Assembly: GCA_015680905.1 (NCBI GenBank) | Contig: CM027378.1 | Location: forward strand, 38,537,001-38,601,000 | Source of the DNA: Coptis chinensis | Taxonomy: Eukaryota > Streptophyta > Magnoliopsida > Ranunculales > Ranunculaceae | Reading direction: 5' to 3' | Length of the DNA stretch: 64,000 nucleotides | Notes under the pieces: model-generated | The model's input: only the letters and a program-made list of their open reading frames with translations | The model's database searches: none | Told to the model about the DNA's origin: nothing | Part shown: positions 39,401 to 50,360 of the stretch, piece after piece | How positions within the stretch are numbered: the first letter of the stretch is position 1 | Layout of the letters: every line of letters begins with the position of its first letter | Made by a program: the position numbers and the translations under genes

Positions 39401-42400
39401 TGTCACACCCCAAATTTCCAGAAAAATTAAAACTGATATTCAATCATCTCGAAACCCAGGGTGAAACAAAACCCACTAACATATTATCAACCACAATATT
39501 TAAAATCTAAGATCAAATTAAACCTGAAAGAACAACGCTTCATTTACAAATAAAATTTTTTTTCTAACCAACTCTATTACCTTTGTTTCAATTCAAAACT
39601 ATACACTTTCGAAAAAAACTTAAACCGTAAGACTCCAAGAGCAAATCCAAGTCACGTGTCTTCATCCATCGTGACTCCACCATCTATGTTTCCAAGAACA
39701 CACCCACGTTGCAAAACAAAGCAAACATGGGTCAGCAAATTGAATTTGCTGGTATGAGTAGACTAACAACAAAATATATATAATAATCTTTCAAATGAAT
39801 AATATAACATTACAAACAATTTCAACTTGGAAGACAATATAGTTCCGTTTTTCCAAAAAACGGGTGTAGTTTCTTCCCAAGTAAGATTTCACCCCTAACA
39901 TACAAATTCCAAGAATCTCATATAATAGTACTCGTCATTCCCACTTTCCAAAATAACTCACAATACAATACCACTTACATTTCATTTATTAACTGCACCT
40001 ATGATAACCTAATTAAATATGAGTTTGGTATACCTTACCTTTAAGCCAACACGTCGTCTTAGGGTAGGATATTTACGTCCCTGCAGAAAAGATTAATAGA
40101 TCCTACCCTCCTGCAAAACAGAGTTAGACATCACAATAAATTGATTTATCTCAGCCAGTCAAAATTTCATTCATGACCACACCTCCTTTAAGACATTTAA
40201 GTCTAATTGATATAACCTGGTTCGTCCCGCATATTCGGGGAATACCACTTATCATAATACCTATGTTAAGGGTAGTCATTCATATGACATCATTACGTCA
40301 TAAAGTTTCTGCGTGCATAATCATAGATCTCAGACTATCACAAGTCATTAATAGTTTCGTAATAACATATCAAGTTATAGTCATTTCACAGTCACATAGA
40401 AATTACAATCATTTACTAATATTATTCACCGTCACACTTCATATCCATAACATCACACAATTCATATACTTTTACTTTTAGTATCTTTCGCCTACTTATG
40501 AGAACGAGGAAAAGTCACAACCAAGGAGTACATTCATCCCTTGTGAGTATCAACTCATACAAACCACGTAAACATTTATCATAAGAAATCATATACATCA
40601 TATGCAATAACTCCATCACACGTAAAATCAATATTTTACTTTGCTTATTACTTATCTCGTTGACTCATTTATTCAAAGACACAGCCCAACCTTTTAGTTC
40701 CTACTCCACGATTTGCACTACACACATTTGCCAAATCACACATATCCGTCGCCTTCACTCACACCGAAGTACCACTACAAGACATACGCCCCAAGCGGGA
40801 TATCGCCTCCGTGAAACATACTTTCATCTTGTAAACTCAGACTTTGTGAGTCACCATCTCTCGGGCTTTCCATACACATAATCACAAAGCCTCTTTTGGG
40901 CATAACAAAATATCGGTCATTCATGGCACATTCAATGAATACCTTGGGTCATTCCCGCCACATTCAAGGAATACCCATCATAACACTAACGGGCCATTCA
41001 TGGCACATTCAATAAATGCCCCGAAGTCATTCCCGCCACATTCAAGGAATACCCAAACCTACATTCCAGGTACATTCAAGGAATACGACCAACCCGCAAG
41101 GCTTAATACCTTAGTTCCTCTCTAGGGTAGTCCAAACTATTGGGTCATTCATGGCACATTCAATGAATACCGGGTCATTCATGGCACATTCAATGAATAC
41201 CCATCTATCACATGACATCACAAGTCATAATATCTCATTACTAAATCTCGAGGCGTGGAGAGTGGAAAGTTGTAAAGATGACACATTAAAACATTATTAT
41301 CACTTATAATTATACTAGCATTACTCATGTCAAAATAGACCACACATGCAAAAGACTTTTCGGCGTCACAAGGCAAATCAAGCACTTAAATATCATTAAA
41401 TGTAAACAGACTTATAATCAAACAAATACAATTTATCTAACCATACTCATATATACAATATCGTAAACAAATAGTTCATTAGCCCAAATTCAAGTCCACA
41501 CACACTAATGTCTAAAACATATCCACATATACTAAAGTCTATATTCATATACAACTTCTATCTCCCACATATATATTTATGTAGTCTCAAAACAACAGTA
41601 ATTTCTAACATAATCACATAGTTATCACACAAACTAATATATATATTATAGATATAGTGTAGTGGCTGCACTTTTGCTCAAAGCTGCCTACGTATCCAAA
41701 TCTTTCAAGATTGGAATCAAGCCTTCGTAGTTCTTATTAGCCACATAATCAATGCTAAGGTTTTTTTCCTACATTCATCCAAATGACATGTAACTTAATT
41801 ATTTAGAAACTAAGGTATTTAGATATACTTTTTTTCATGTAGAACTCGAAGTCCCAACCTTAGCCCATCTAAAAGAAAATTTAGGTTGAAAACGGTCAAA
41901 ATCCTAATTTCAGCAAATTGGATTTCTGACGGGATATCTTTCAAATGGAACAACTCTTTCCGGGTATCCAAACGATCGTGAAGCTTTTTTGTGTTGCAAA
42001 GCCGACGCACGTATTTAACTTACTTTCTCTTGTTTAACAAAAATACCCAATCATTAAGGTCAAATCTTTCTTAGATAAATGACAACCAAAGTTATCAATA
42101 TCCGGCCGATTTTATTACTATATATATATCCATATAAACAAACAAACATATGAAAACCGAAAAGTCAACATTCACAGCGGTCGGTCAAAGTCAATCGGTC
42201 AACATTCAAAGTCAATAATCGGTCAAAGGTCAACACCTCATGGTCAAGGTCAAACTCAACATGTCATGGTCAAAGTCAAACTGACAAAGTCAAACTGTCC
42301 AAGTCAAAGTCAAAGGTGAAAGTCAACCGTCCATGGTCAAAGGTCAAAGTCAACGGTCAAACCGTGTCTTGTCAAAGTCAAATGTCAAAGTCAAAGGTGA

Positions 42401-44302
42401 AAGTCAACATTCACAGTCAATAAATGCCCACCTAACCTATGACATCAACAGTCATAAAACTTAATTCCAAAACTTTAGACGTGGAGAGTTCTAAAAGAGT
42501 GCGGTAACTTTATTTACGCATTATTGAACTTTATTTTATATATCATTTCGAGAGAACGAATGAGTATCTTGATTCTCGTAATTTTTATTTACGCTGGCGT
42601 TATTAATTTGAGGGGATGTCTTAGTGTCATAACGTTGCATATCATAAAATACTGCAAAATCACATAGTAGTTAATACACATACACACGTATATATAGAGG
42701 TCTTAGCCAGAAATCAAACACGTTAATAGTCCTAGACTTATCCTATTAGACCGAATTATAATTTTAGGAAAAAGTCAAATTTTGGGTCAATCCTGGTCAA
42801 AGTCAACTCTGGTCAACAGTCGACATTGGTCAACCCGACCTAAACTCCAAAACCCAAAAGCCCAAATCCTAAGGCCCATATTCTAATCTTAAAGTCAAAA
42901 TTGAAATCCAAAAACCACTCAAGCCCACTTACCTGAGTCGGCCCAAGCCCAATCTAAACTTACTGTTCATAAATTATAACTTGACCCATTTGGATTTATA
43001 AAACCAGCCCACACAATAAAAGAAAACCGGCCCATGTAAGCAAAATTAGAACTGCCCCAACAAAATAGAACCGACCCAACTAAAACCAAAACCGGCCCAA
43101 ACCAAATAGAATTCGCCCAAGGCCCAACCGAAATAGAGTTGCATTGGTGAGATGGGGAGCTTTGGATCCAAATCGCAGATCATCCCTCCACCACACGGTT
43201 CGGTTTCGACCACCACCATCCTCCAAACCTAACCAAAATTACTCCCCATCAAAAACCAACAACATTTAATAAACGAAAATCCACAAATCATTCACTATGT
43301 ATTCTTCATCAAACTAGATCTCAATTTGGTCGCCATTATTGGCTTCTCCGAGCTCCACTCGGCGACCCTCATCACTCCACCGATATCACCACAATCAATC
43401 CTAAATAACCAACCAACACGATCCATCCAAAACGGTTCGAATTATTATCGAGGAATGGGCGTGCGCCATTAATGGTCTTTGGGAGCTTTCCACAACGGCA
43501 CTCCTCCCCTCCCCGCGAATCTACACTCAATCCTCGCGACAATCAATTCGCGATACAACCCAAAACAACCACCATCCACATTTGATCGAACCCTTCCTCC
43601 ACATTAGAGATATTTTGCCATTGTTTTCTTCTGAGCTTGAGCATTTCATCCCATCACCGACCACCAACCTCCGATTTTAAACCCCCGACATCAATCCACA
43701 AATTTCCAGCGGTTCAACAGAGAAACAAAGAAAAGTGACGAGTCCTTGCTAGCTTTGGACTCGCTGACGCTTACCATTACGAAGCTCGAAGCTTGAGCGG
43801 CTTAAGTTGAGTTTGAAAACCACGACCAAAACCGAGTTTAAACGAAACCCAAGCCGACCTCTTTTCTAACAGTTCAACAGGTTTAATCACAAACCGAAAT
43901 TTAAATAAGGTTTAATAAAACAAATGGCACGAAGTCCAACACAACAAGATATAATGAAGCGAGATCAATAATACACGAAAACCACGCGTTGGGTGAAATA
44001 GCAAAAAATAGCTACTCAATTGTATGAGCAATTTCGGACGAATCCTCCTAGCCCGATTCGTCGCGCTCCAATGCTCCAGCAAACCAGTTTCTCTCTGCCT
44101 CCATTTTTAATATATTATATTATCTTCTGAACCCTATTTTCTAGAAAAAGTGTTTATATACTTGGGTCCGAAACCCAAGCCCAACACAGACTCGGGCCCA
44201 AAACTAGGCCCACGTATCCCGAGTCCAATCCGACGAATTTTAAATAAATAATTTAATTAATTAATAAATATAAAAATACGTATAAAAACATGGGGTGTTA
44301 TA
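39401..44302 (-). repeat. Array LTR copy 5 (rightmost, 5' LTR of the block)
   Basis: 4902 bp. TATA box 44160-44154, TTGAC cluster 42164-42421, minisatellite 40915-41203. Its right end GGGGTGTTATA is followed directly by the second TSD copy CGCGC, which fixes the element end and shows the TA terminus is real here. Confidence 0.87.
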
Positions 44303-44503
44303 CGCGCTCTATGCAAGGCAAAAGGGAGGGTGGGCACGCTCTTAGTGTGAAACAGTGAATTTCAAGCTTGAACAGTAACGAAAATTTGAGAAGAAAGAAT
44401 GAAAAATTAAAAGGGTGGGTGGTTAGAGAATGGGGGATTGCCCCTTGGATTCAACCAATTGAATTCTTGTCCTAAATGAGTTTAAGATGGCAGTGACGCC
44501 ATT
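44303..44503 (-). other. E1 leader remainder and primer-binding site
   Basis: PBS-proximal part of the E1 leader. The complement of 44486-44501 reads TGGCGTCACTGCCATC, close to the tRNA-Asp-type PBS of Athila elements (TGGCGCCGTTGCC). It is separated from the LTR at 44504 by two bases. Another GC-rich phrase (gtgggcacgctc) lies near 44330. Confidence 0.75.
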
Positions 44504-45909
44504 TGATAGAGACAAATTTATGTAAACTAACTATCTATACGTAAACACAAATAATCAATCAACTAAGCAAGTGATTCCTACTCTCAAATAGTAATGAAGT
44601 AATATAAAGAGTACAGATTCGTTCTACTCCTAAACTACCAAGACATAAAAGAAATTCAACTAATTTAAATCACAAAGAAACAATGGTGAGAGTAATATTA
44701 TGTTGAGAGATTTCTATTCTACGATTATATTATATATTCAAATAAATCTAAATTAACTAAACTAATAAAAATAGGGTTTTGATGGAAGAGAAAATTATAG
44801 AGAAGAGTAATCAATCCACCTAATGATTAGTTTCAAACAAGAATATAATTATTCATTGAAAAGATATCATCTTTAGGTTTTCACACAATGATCCAACCTA
44901 AAGCCTCAAACTTTATCATCCCTAGTAACAACCTACATCTCTATAGTCATTATTACTAGCATGTAGAATTATTACAACCAAGTCTCTCGACTTAATTACA
45001 ACAATCCCTAGTTTAATTTACTATATGCTTATTTTGGAAGTCATACAATAAACTAAACTTATAGAAGTACATACAAAATTCAATAATTATACTAAGCAAT
45101 TTATTCCACATTAGGCTTCATAATCACTCCCTCTAATGGGGGGTTAGCCTAATATCATTGGATTAATTAAACTAAAATAATGAAAGGAAGACATAATGTA
45201 AAGAAGAAGTAATTGAATTGAATAAACTAAAGTTTTTATTAAAAGGTTCTAATGGAGGCTACAAACTAAACTAATTAACTAAACCTAAACTAAAAGGGAG
45301 AGAGAGATATTAATTAATTAACTAAGGGGTGAGTGAGAGAGAGTTTAGGATTTTTATTCTCTTATATAATAATACAAAATCGTGCATGGGTTTTTAGGCT
45401 AGGTTATGGACCCATAAATCAACTCTATAACCCAATTGGTTAAATCCAAGACTTCCAATTATGGTCGTGTTACTGTAACATGTGTTCTCACTGACTTATA
45501 CTCCTTTGATTAAGTTAAGGCCTAGACCATTGGAAAGAGTTTTCTGAGTCGGTCATTTTGATATAAAATGGGCCCAAAACCGAGGCTTGAGTCCAAAGAT
45601 ATGGCCTTTTGAAGTTTTGTTGACTTTTCTTCAACTCTCTAATCCGGTTTGACTTTCACTTAACCGTTTTGACTTGGGCTTTTTAAGGGCTTTTTCTCCA
45701 CTAAACTTGGCCTTTCTTCATGGAACTTCTTTAGCAACCACTTTAGCTCATTTTAGTGCCTAATTAGTAACGAATTGACATTTATTCAACTCCGAAGCCT
45801 GAAATACTCAAAAAGACATAATTAGTGATAAACCTATATTATTAATAACATAATTGGCTAAATAGAAATACTATTAAAGGGTTTAAGCTACAGTTTTGGG
45901 CTGTTATCA
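44504..45909 (-). mobile_element. E1 5' LTR
   Basis: 1406 bp, minus orientation, TG...CA termini: starts TGATAACAGCCC at 45909, ends ...GTCTCTATCA at 44504. TATA-like box at 45361-45368. It has no MITE, so it preserves the empty site for the insertion in the 3' LTR. Scattered substitutions relative to the 3' LTR indicate an older insertion than the array. Confidence 0.87.
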
Positions 45910-46176
45910 GACATCCATCTTTGGTTTTATTAGTTGAGGGCTTTGACCTTTGACTTTGACTTTTTCAGCACTTTTTCATAGCAACTTCTGGTCTTCATAA
46001 TAAGCGTGATTAAGCCTCCTTTTGGTTCTAAGATGTAGCTTTTATGATAAGTGGTCTAAATTTCTCTGTAACCAGAAAATGACAATAAAAGCTATGAGTT
46101 ATCTTTTCATTAAACGTAAGAAGGGGTATAATGTAGTAATATAAGGGTAATAAAATGCATATTTGCGAGCTGATCA
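45910..46176 (-). mobile_element. E0m LTR, right part
   Basis: Continues the LTR broken at 9296. GACAT at 45910-45914 is the second TSD copy of E1. It begins (element sense) TGATCAGCTCG at 46176, matching the E0p LTR start TGATCAGTCC. Confidence 0.75.
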
Positions 46177-48993
46177 CCACCCCCAAATAGCATCTTGCTT
46201 GTCCTAAAGCAAGGATGAGAGAAAAAACTAAGAGCACAAATGAGTGATTTATTATAAGTTATAATAATCTCGTTTTGCAGAGTGCGATTACATTGACCAT
46301 ATGCAACAGTGCCTTAAACCACTAGGAATTCCCTAGTGGACAAGCTTTAAGCATCGTGAGAGTTTTCTAGTGAAGGTACTCACAAACTTCTTCTATTTAG
46401 TACAAAAGGTTTTGTTTCCTTATTTATTATGTTAAAAGTTCATACATCTTATTAGCGGAGAATAAGGACAAGCTCCTTTGAACTTAGAATAATATATGTA
46501 CAGTAATTTAATCATATAAAGATAAATGTGCAAAATATGAGCAATAAAATGCAAAAGCAGAGTCGTTTCGGAGACTTTAGGAGAACGTCCTTAAAGTAGG
46601 TTCTCATAGGGGTGTGTTACAATCACAACTCTTTGATAGATTCAGTCAAGGTTCGTTCTCTCAAGTGCAGTGGGCACTTATATTTCTCACATACTTAAAT
46701 AACGTCCAAAGAAACCGGGGTCAATTGATCACACTTGCCACTTACTATCAGTCTATCATACCATCCTATTCCTAATTGAGTTAAATGTATTTTATTAGGA
46801 GTTACGGGGCTAAGGTCATAGTTTATAAAGAAAAATGAAGGGAAAATAAAATCTAATATGTTGAGAAACTGGGTCTTCAATATAATTATAACCAAAGAAG
46901 AACCTCATTTTGTTCTTTTGTTTCCAAATTGTGTCATTCTTTTAGCCCTTTGGCTTTGTGACTCCATATGATTATGAATTTTGGGAGTTCTAACTTTGTT
47001 TTTGTTCCTTTTTGCTTTTGTTTATGATATCGTCTCCTTTTGATTTTGAACTTTTAGGAGATTCAATTTTTAACTCCTTTGATTTTTTTGGAGTTTTGGT
47101 TTTTTATGAGCCTTTCTTTTCTTTTCTTTTCGAAGCAAATAAATGTTCTGTTTTTGTACAAGGTCTGCTCTTATTTTTTTTTTTTATGATATACATCCAA
47201 TTCTCAACTCGTCAGCTGGGTAAGCTTTTTATTGTTTGTTGTAATGGGTTAGAAATTTTTGGTGAAGAATAAAAAGGCTTTTAGAAAAGGTTGAAGGCTC
47301 AAAAAGGGTAACTAGAGAAAAAACTATCTTTTTTGGGTTTTAACGTTTATTTGCCTATATCAATTCAAAAAATGCTTAAATTCTCTCTTACGATATGGCT
47401 TGTTGATCAAACAAGTGGACGTGTGGTCTTTCTATCCGGACATCTTTTGTGTCATCACTCAATAATCATTCAGATGAGGCTTTTTGGCTAAATTCTCATA
47501 GGATATGGAACTTAATTGTTCTAACCTTGGCTTTGGAAACTCACTGCTATATACTAACAAATGTTGATGTATGCCATTCATGAAAAGATGCAGAAACTAT
47601 TGTACGTATATTAGTCTAAGTACGAGAACGAATCCTTACTCTATTGCTATAATGAGACTTCTAAACTTTTTATTCGTCATAAAAAAGGAAACAAGACTTT
47701 TTAATACTAAACAATAAAATATTTTTGGTCTTTTTCTCGAAATTTTTTAGAAAAGAAGAAATATACTATTATATCTAATATATAGAAAATATCTAGTTTT
47801 TACAAAATATTACTATATCACCCCCAAATAGAACTATGCTTTATCCTTTAAGTATAAAGAGATAAAGAAAAAATTACTATAGAAACATGAGCAAAAATGG
47901 TGATACGCCTATATTATGTTCTTCCTGATGAAAATACGTCACCCCCAAATAAATTTGGGGCGTGGGTTGTTTGATATAGAATGAGAAATACATGGTTTAT
48001 TATACTAGAGATAATTATTCTACTATGAAATCTTTTTGGGTTTTTATATTTTTGAAAGAAAAATGGAAAGAATTTGGCATGATGTATCTGTTTTACCTTC
48101 TACTTATATACCAAATTCCACAAGAAAACAAATAAAACAAACATATATTAAACATATAACTAAACTTATACTAAACGTCATAATAAAGAAAAATAAACAA
48201 AAGATAAAAACATAGACTATAAACTATCTATACGGACACTAGGGAGCTGCCTAGTCAGAATCCATGCGTGACTTGTCTCGACGTCGAGAAGATCCTTCTC
48301 CTTGATGACGTCGGGTCCTAGCATGTCTATCACTACGAGGGAGCGCAAATAGAGAGGTGGAGGCAAAAGATAGAATTAAACAGATACTAGTATCACTTTG
48401 GGTTACTCTATTTTGTTTAATTCTCGTTTGGAGATGCCTCATTTTTTTTAGTTGATTTTCTCAAGAAAAAGATATCTCTAGCCATATAGAGGTTTTGACA
48501 ATAAGATAAAATTATACGTGAATCCGGTATCATTTTGGTTACTCCAGGGCATATACTTTTCATTTTTATATCCTCTAGTTTTGAAAACTATGGAGAGATG
48601 TTTAAAATACTCGTACTCAAAAAGCTGTGATTCTAAACGCTAAGCTTTTGAAAACAAGTCATAACAGGTAATCTCAGGCAACTTTCGTGTCGGCTCTTTA
48701 TTGAACCCAATCCAGTTAGACTGTGGCTTCAGCTATGTGTGTTGGGGGATTTACTGTGCACGATGTAATGGAAGGGTTTATCTGATTGGACACTAGTGGA
48801 TGGTGGAACTAAGTCTCTTTGGTGGATTTTGGTAGTTCTGGTTAAAATGGGATGGAAACCAATGCTCTGTTATGATTGTTGTAGGTACCTTGTTCTTGTG
48901 TAAATGTATTTGTTGGTTGATGTGATGATATGTTGGTGAGCAAGGGACAATTGGTATCTATATGGTTTAAACTAAGAAAGAAAGTGCATGGTG
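46177..48993 (-). mobile_element. E0m 3' internal region
   Basis: Inverted relative of 4150-6386. PPT (complement of 46177-46188, ATTTGGGGGTGG) abuts the LTR. The palindrome lies at 46319-46339, and further PPT-like modules at 47818-47829 and 47939-47950. A pyrimidine-rich CTTTTCTTTTC run lies near 47114-47130. A basic 63-codon minus-strand frame at 48251-48442 (…RTRRHQGEGSSRRRDKSR…) may be the tail of a lost ORF; no family is assigned. From about 48770 to 48985, 215 bp replace a 28-bp stretch of the paralogue. Confidence 0.72.
46319..46339. repeat. Conserved palindrome in E0m 3' region
   Basis: Arms CCACTAGG and CCTAGTGG around AATTC. The arms are perfectly complementary here. Confidence 0.8.
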
Positions 48994-49000
48994 ATATGGG

Positions 49001-50348
49001 GGGTTTTTTTTTTTTTCTTAAGTTCAGAGGTTATGACCGACCTCAACCTATATTAAGATAATCTCTAAAGTACATAGTTCCTTTCCTGTCTCTTCTACAA
49101 TAAAGTGTAACTTAAAGTCCAGAGGAGGGGAGAAGAAAATTACCTGATCAACTGATGATCTATACAACTTCGAAAGGTAGTTAGCTGCCTGATTACCCTC
49201 TCTATACACATGCTTAAAAATCAAATCCACAAAAGCACTTTTAAGGGATATTATCTAGGCCACTATATTAGTGCAGTACCACGGACTTCGAGCAAAGCCA
49301 TTGATGATGTTGATAGCACCTAGAGAGTCAAAATTTATTTCCAGTTTTGCTATACTTAAGAATTATGCTTGTTTAAGTCCCACAACAATAGCAAAGAGTT
49401 CTTGGAAGATGACAGAAGGCTTAGAAAAACTTCCCACAAATCCCATAAGAACATTTCCCTGAGAGTCTCTGATAGTACCTCTATACCCATTACCTGATTG
49501 TTGTACTGAACCATCTGTGTTGAGAATATAATAATCTTCCTCTGCGCTTTTCCAAGTGCAACCGATTTGTTCATGAACAGTGAAGTTAAGGTCTAGTCCC
49601 AGTCTAGCAGCTAGAGCTCGATTCGTTAGTGAGGCATTAACTTCTAACAGGTTTCACTGAAGATAGATCTTCATATAGGACATGATCTTAAAATTAAGTT
49701 GTTGTTCCGTGAGCTTCAGGTTCTTTTTCTTCCTTCTATTTCTTTCGCACCAGAGCTCATGCACCATGGCTCCAACAAAAGCTTTGTAAATCTTCACTAC
49801 TGAAGAAGTATGCCTATAAATTCTAAAGATATTGTACTATTCTTCCGTAGAGTTCTTTACAATACTAGATATACCAATGTTACTTTTAACCATTTCCCAA
49901 ACTTTTTTCGAGTACTGATAGTCGAAGAAAAGATGTTTGGAGTGTTCTGCAGAAGAATTGCAAAAGCTACACAGAGATTGGTGCAAAACTTTCTTCTGGA
50001 TCAATCTCTCTTGGGTGGGCAGACAGTTAGCAAGAAGTTGCCATATAGTGAAGGAGTGTTTAGGAATGGACAATTTACCCCATACAACTCTATACCATTT
50101 GACCTTGGCACTAACTCTCTTGAGGACTGCATAGATAGACTTAACCGAGAAACCACCAGAGGTACTTGGAAACCAGACAACCTCATCTTTTTCTAGATAT
50201 CTATTCACTTCTATATCCATGATTGATTTCTTAATGTTACCATCCGGAAGGGAGGTGATTAAAGAAGACCATTCTCCATGTTCTAGAATATCACAAACCT
50301 TTGCATCATCTTGAAGGTTAATGAGATTTCTTGTTTCAAGCAAATCCC
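49001..50348 (-). mobile_element. 5'-truncated LINE (L1-like) retrotransposon
   Basis: Carries the C-terminal part of a LINE ORF2 followed by a short 3' end and a poly(A) tail (poly-T on + at 49004-49016). The TSD is ATATGGG at 48994-49000 and 50349-50355. The uninterrupted target (…GGTGATATGGGCGACC…) is preserved in the inverted paralogue around 4143-4158. The 5' truncation and A-tail next to a TSD are the normal products of target-primed reverse transcription. The element is decayed. Confidence 0.87.
49048..50343 (-). pseudogene. LINE ORF2 C-terminus: zf-RVT and RNase H-like domains
   Basis: From 50343 leftward: the reverse-transcriptase zinc-binding domain (zf-RVT), with GGFSVKSIYAVL, IPKHSFTIWQLL, LPTQERL, then CSFCNSSAEHSKHLFFDYQYS (given in parts; Cys, Cys, His spacing as in the family). 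Next is a linker with HELWCERNRR, a plant RNase H-like domain (RVT_3) with LNTDGS, QELFAI and NFDS, and finally FKHVYREGNQAANYLSK. The catalytic D, E and D are present, but the usual Asp near the end (ADALAK-type) is Asn here. In-frame stops interrupt it near 49836, in the linker, and twice in the RNase H part. The reverse transcriptase palm and endonuclease are absent through truncation. Confidence 0.85.
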
Positions 50349-50360
50349 ATATGGGCGACT

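Larger units (their letters stand above)
17834..44302 (-). mobile_element. Tandem LTR-internal array: 5 LTRs and 4 internal segments
   Basis: A 26.5-kb block of five long LTRs alternating with four short internal segments, all in the same minus orientation. LTR starts on + (TGTCACACCCC) are at 17834, 23222, 28623, 33999 and 39401, and ends (GGGGTGTTATA) at 22719, 28124, 33500, 38903 and 44302. The period is 5376-5402 bp. One 5-bp TSD flanks the whole block: CGCGC at 17829-17833 and again at 44303-44307. Joining the flanks gives GCAGG-CGCGC-TCTATGC, which matches the GC-rich phrases elsewhere in the leader. The internal segments keep an initiator-Met-tRNA primer site and a pre-LTR signature resembling chromovirus (Tekay/Del-type) elements but no coding sequence. 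This reads as one insertion expanded by unequal exchange, or inserted as a concatemer. Confidence 0.9.
9297..45909 (-). mobile_element. E1: Athila-like non-autonomous LTR retrotransposon, full span
   Basis: A complete minus-strand Ty3/gypsy element with a 5' LTR at 44504-45909, PBS at 44486-44501, a leader interrupted by the tandem array (17834-44302), a gag-protease frame at 13749-16692, a non-coding 3' region, PPT at 11693-11706 and a 3' LTR at 9297-11692. The TSD is GACCT (9292-9296) on the left and GACAT (45910-45914) on the right, one base different. The intact target survives in the paralogous LTR copy near 8522. No reverse transcriptase, RNase H or integrase domain is seen, so it would depend on another element's enzymes. 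Without its nested insertions it would be about 9.2 kb. Confidence 0.87.

Noticed and set aside
17834..44302. Ordinary satellite DNA or Helitron tandem array
   Set aside because: The unit holds an iMet primer site, pre-LTR signature, LTR-type boundaries and an overall 5-bp TSD. Helitrons make no TSD and would start TC and end CTRR.
17834..44302. Protein genes in the array (frames of 60-109 codons repeated in each copy, such as those over the TTGAC cluster)
   Set aside because: They run over simple repeats, vary in frame between copies at small differences, and have no recognised domain.
48251..48442. Basic 63-codon frame in E0m as a real gene
   Set aside because: Low complexity, no homology recognised, inside a non-coding TE region.
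49810..50196. 128-codon plus-strand frame
   Set aside because: Antisense to the LINE zf-RVT domain.
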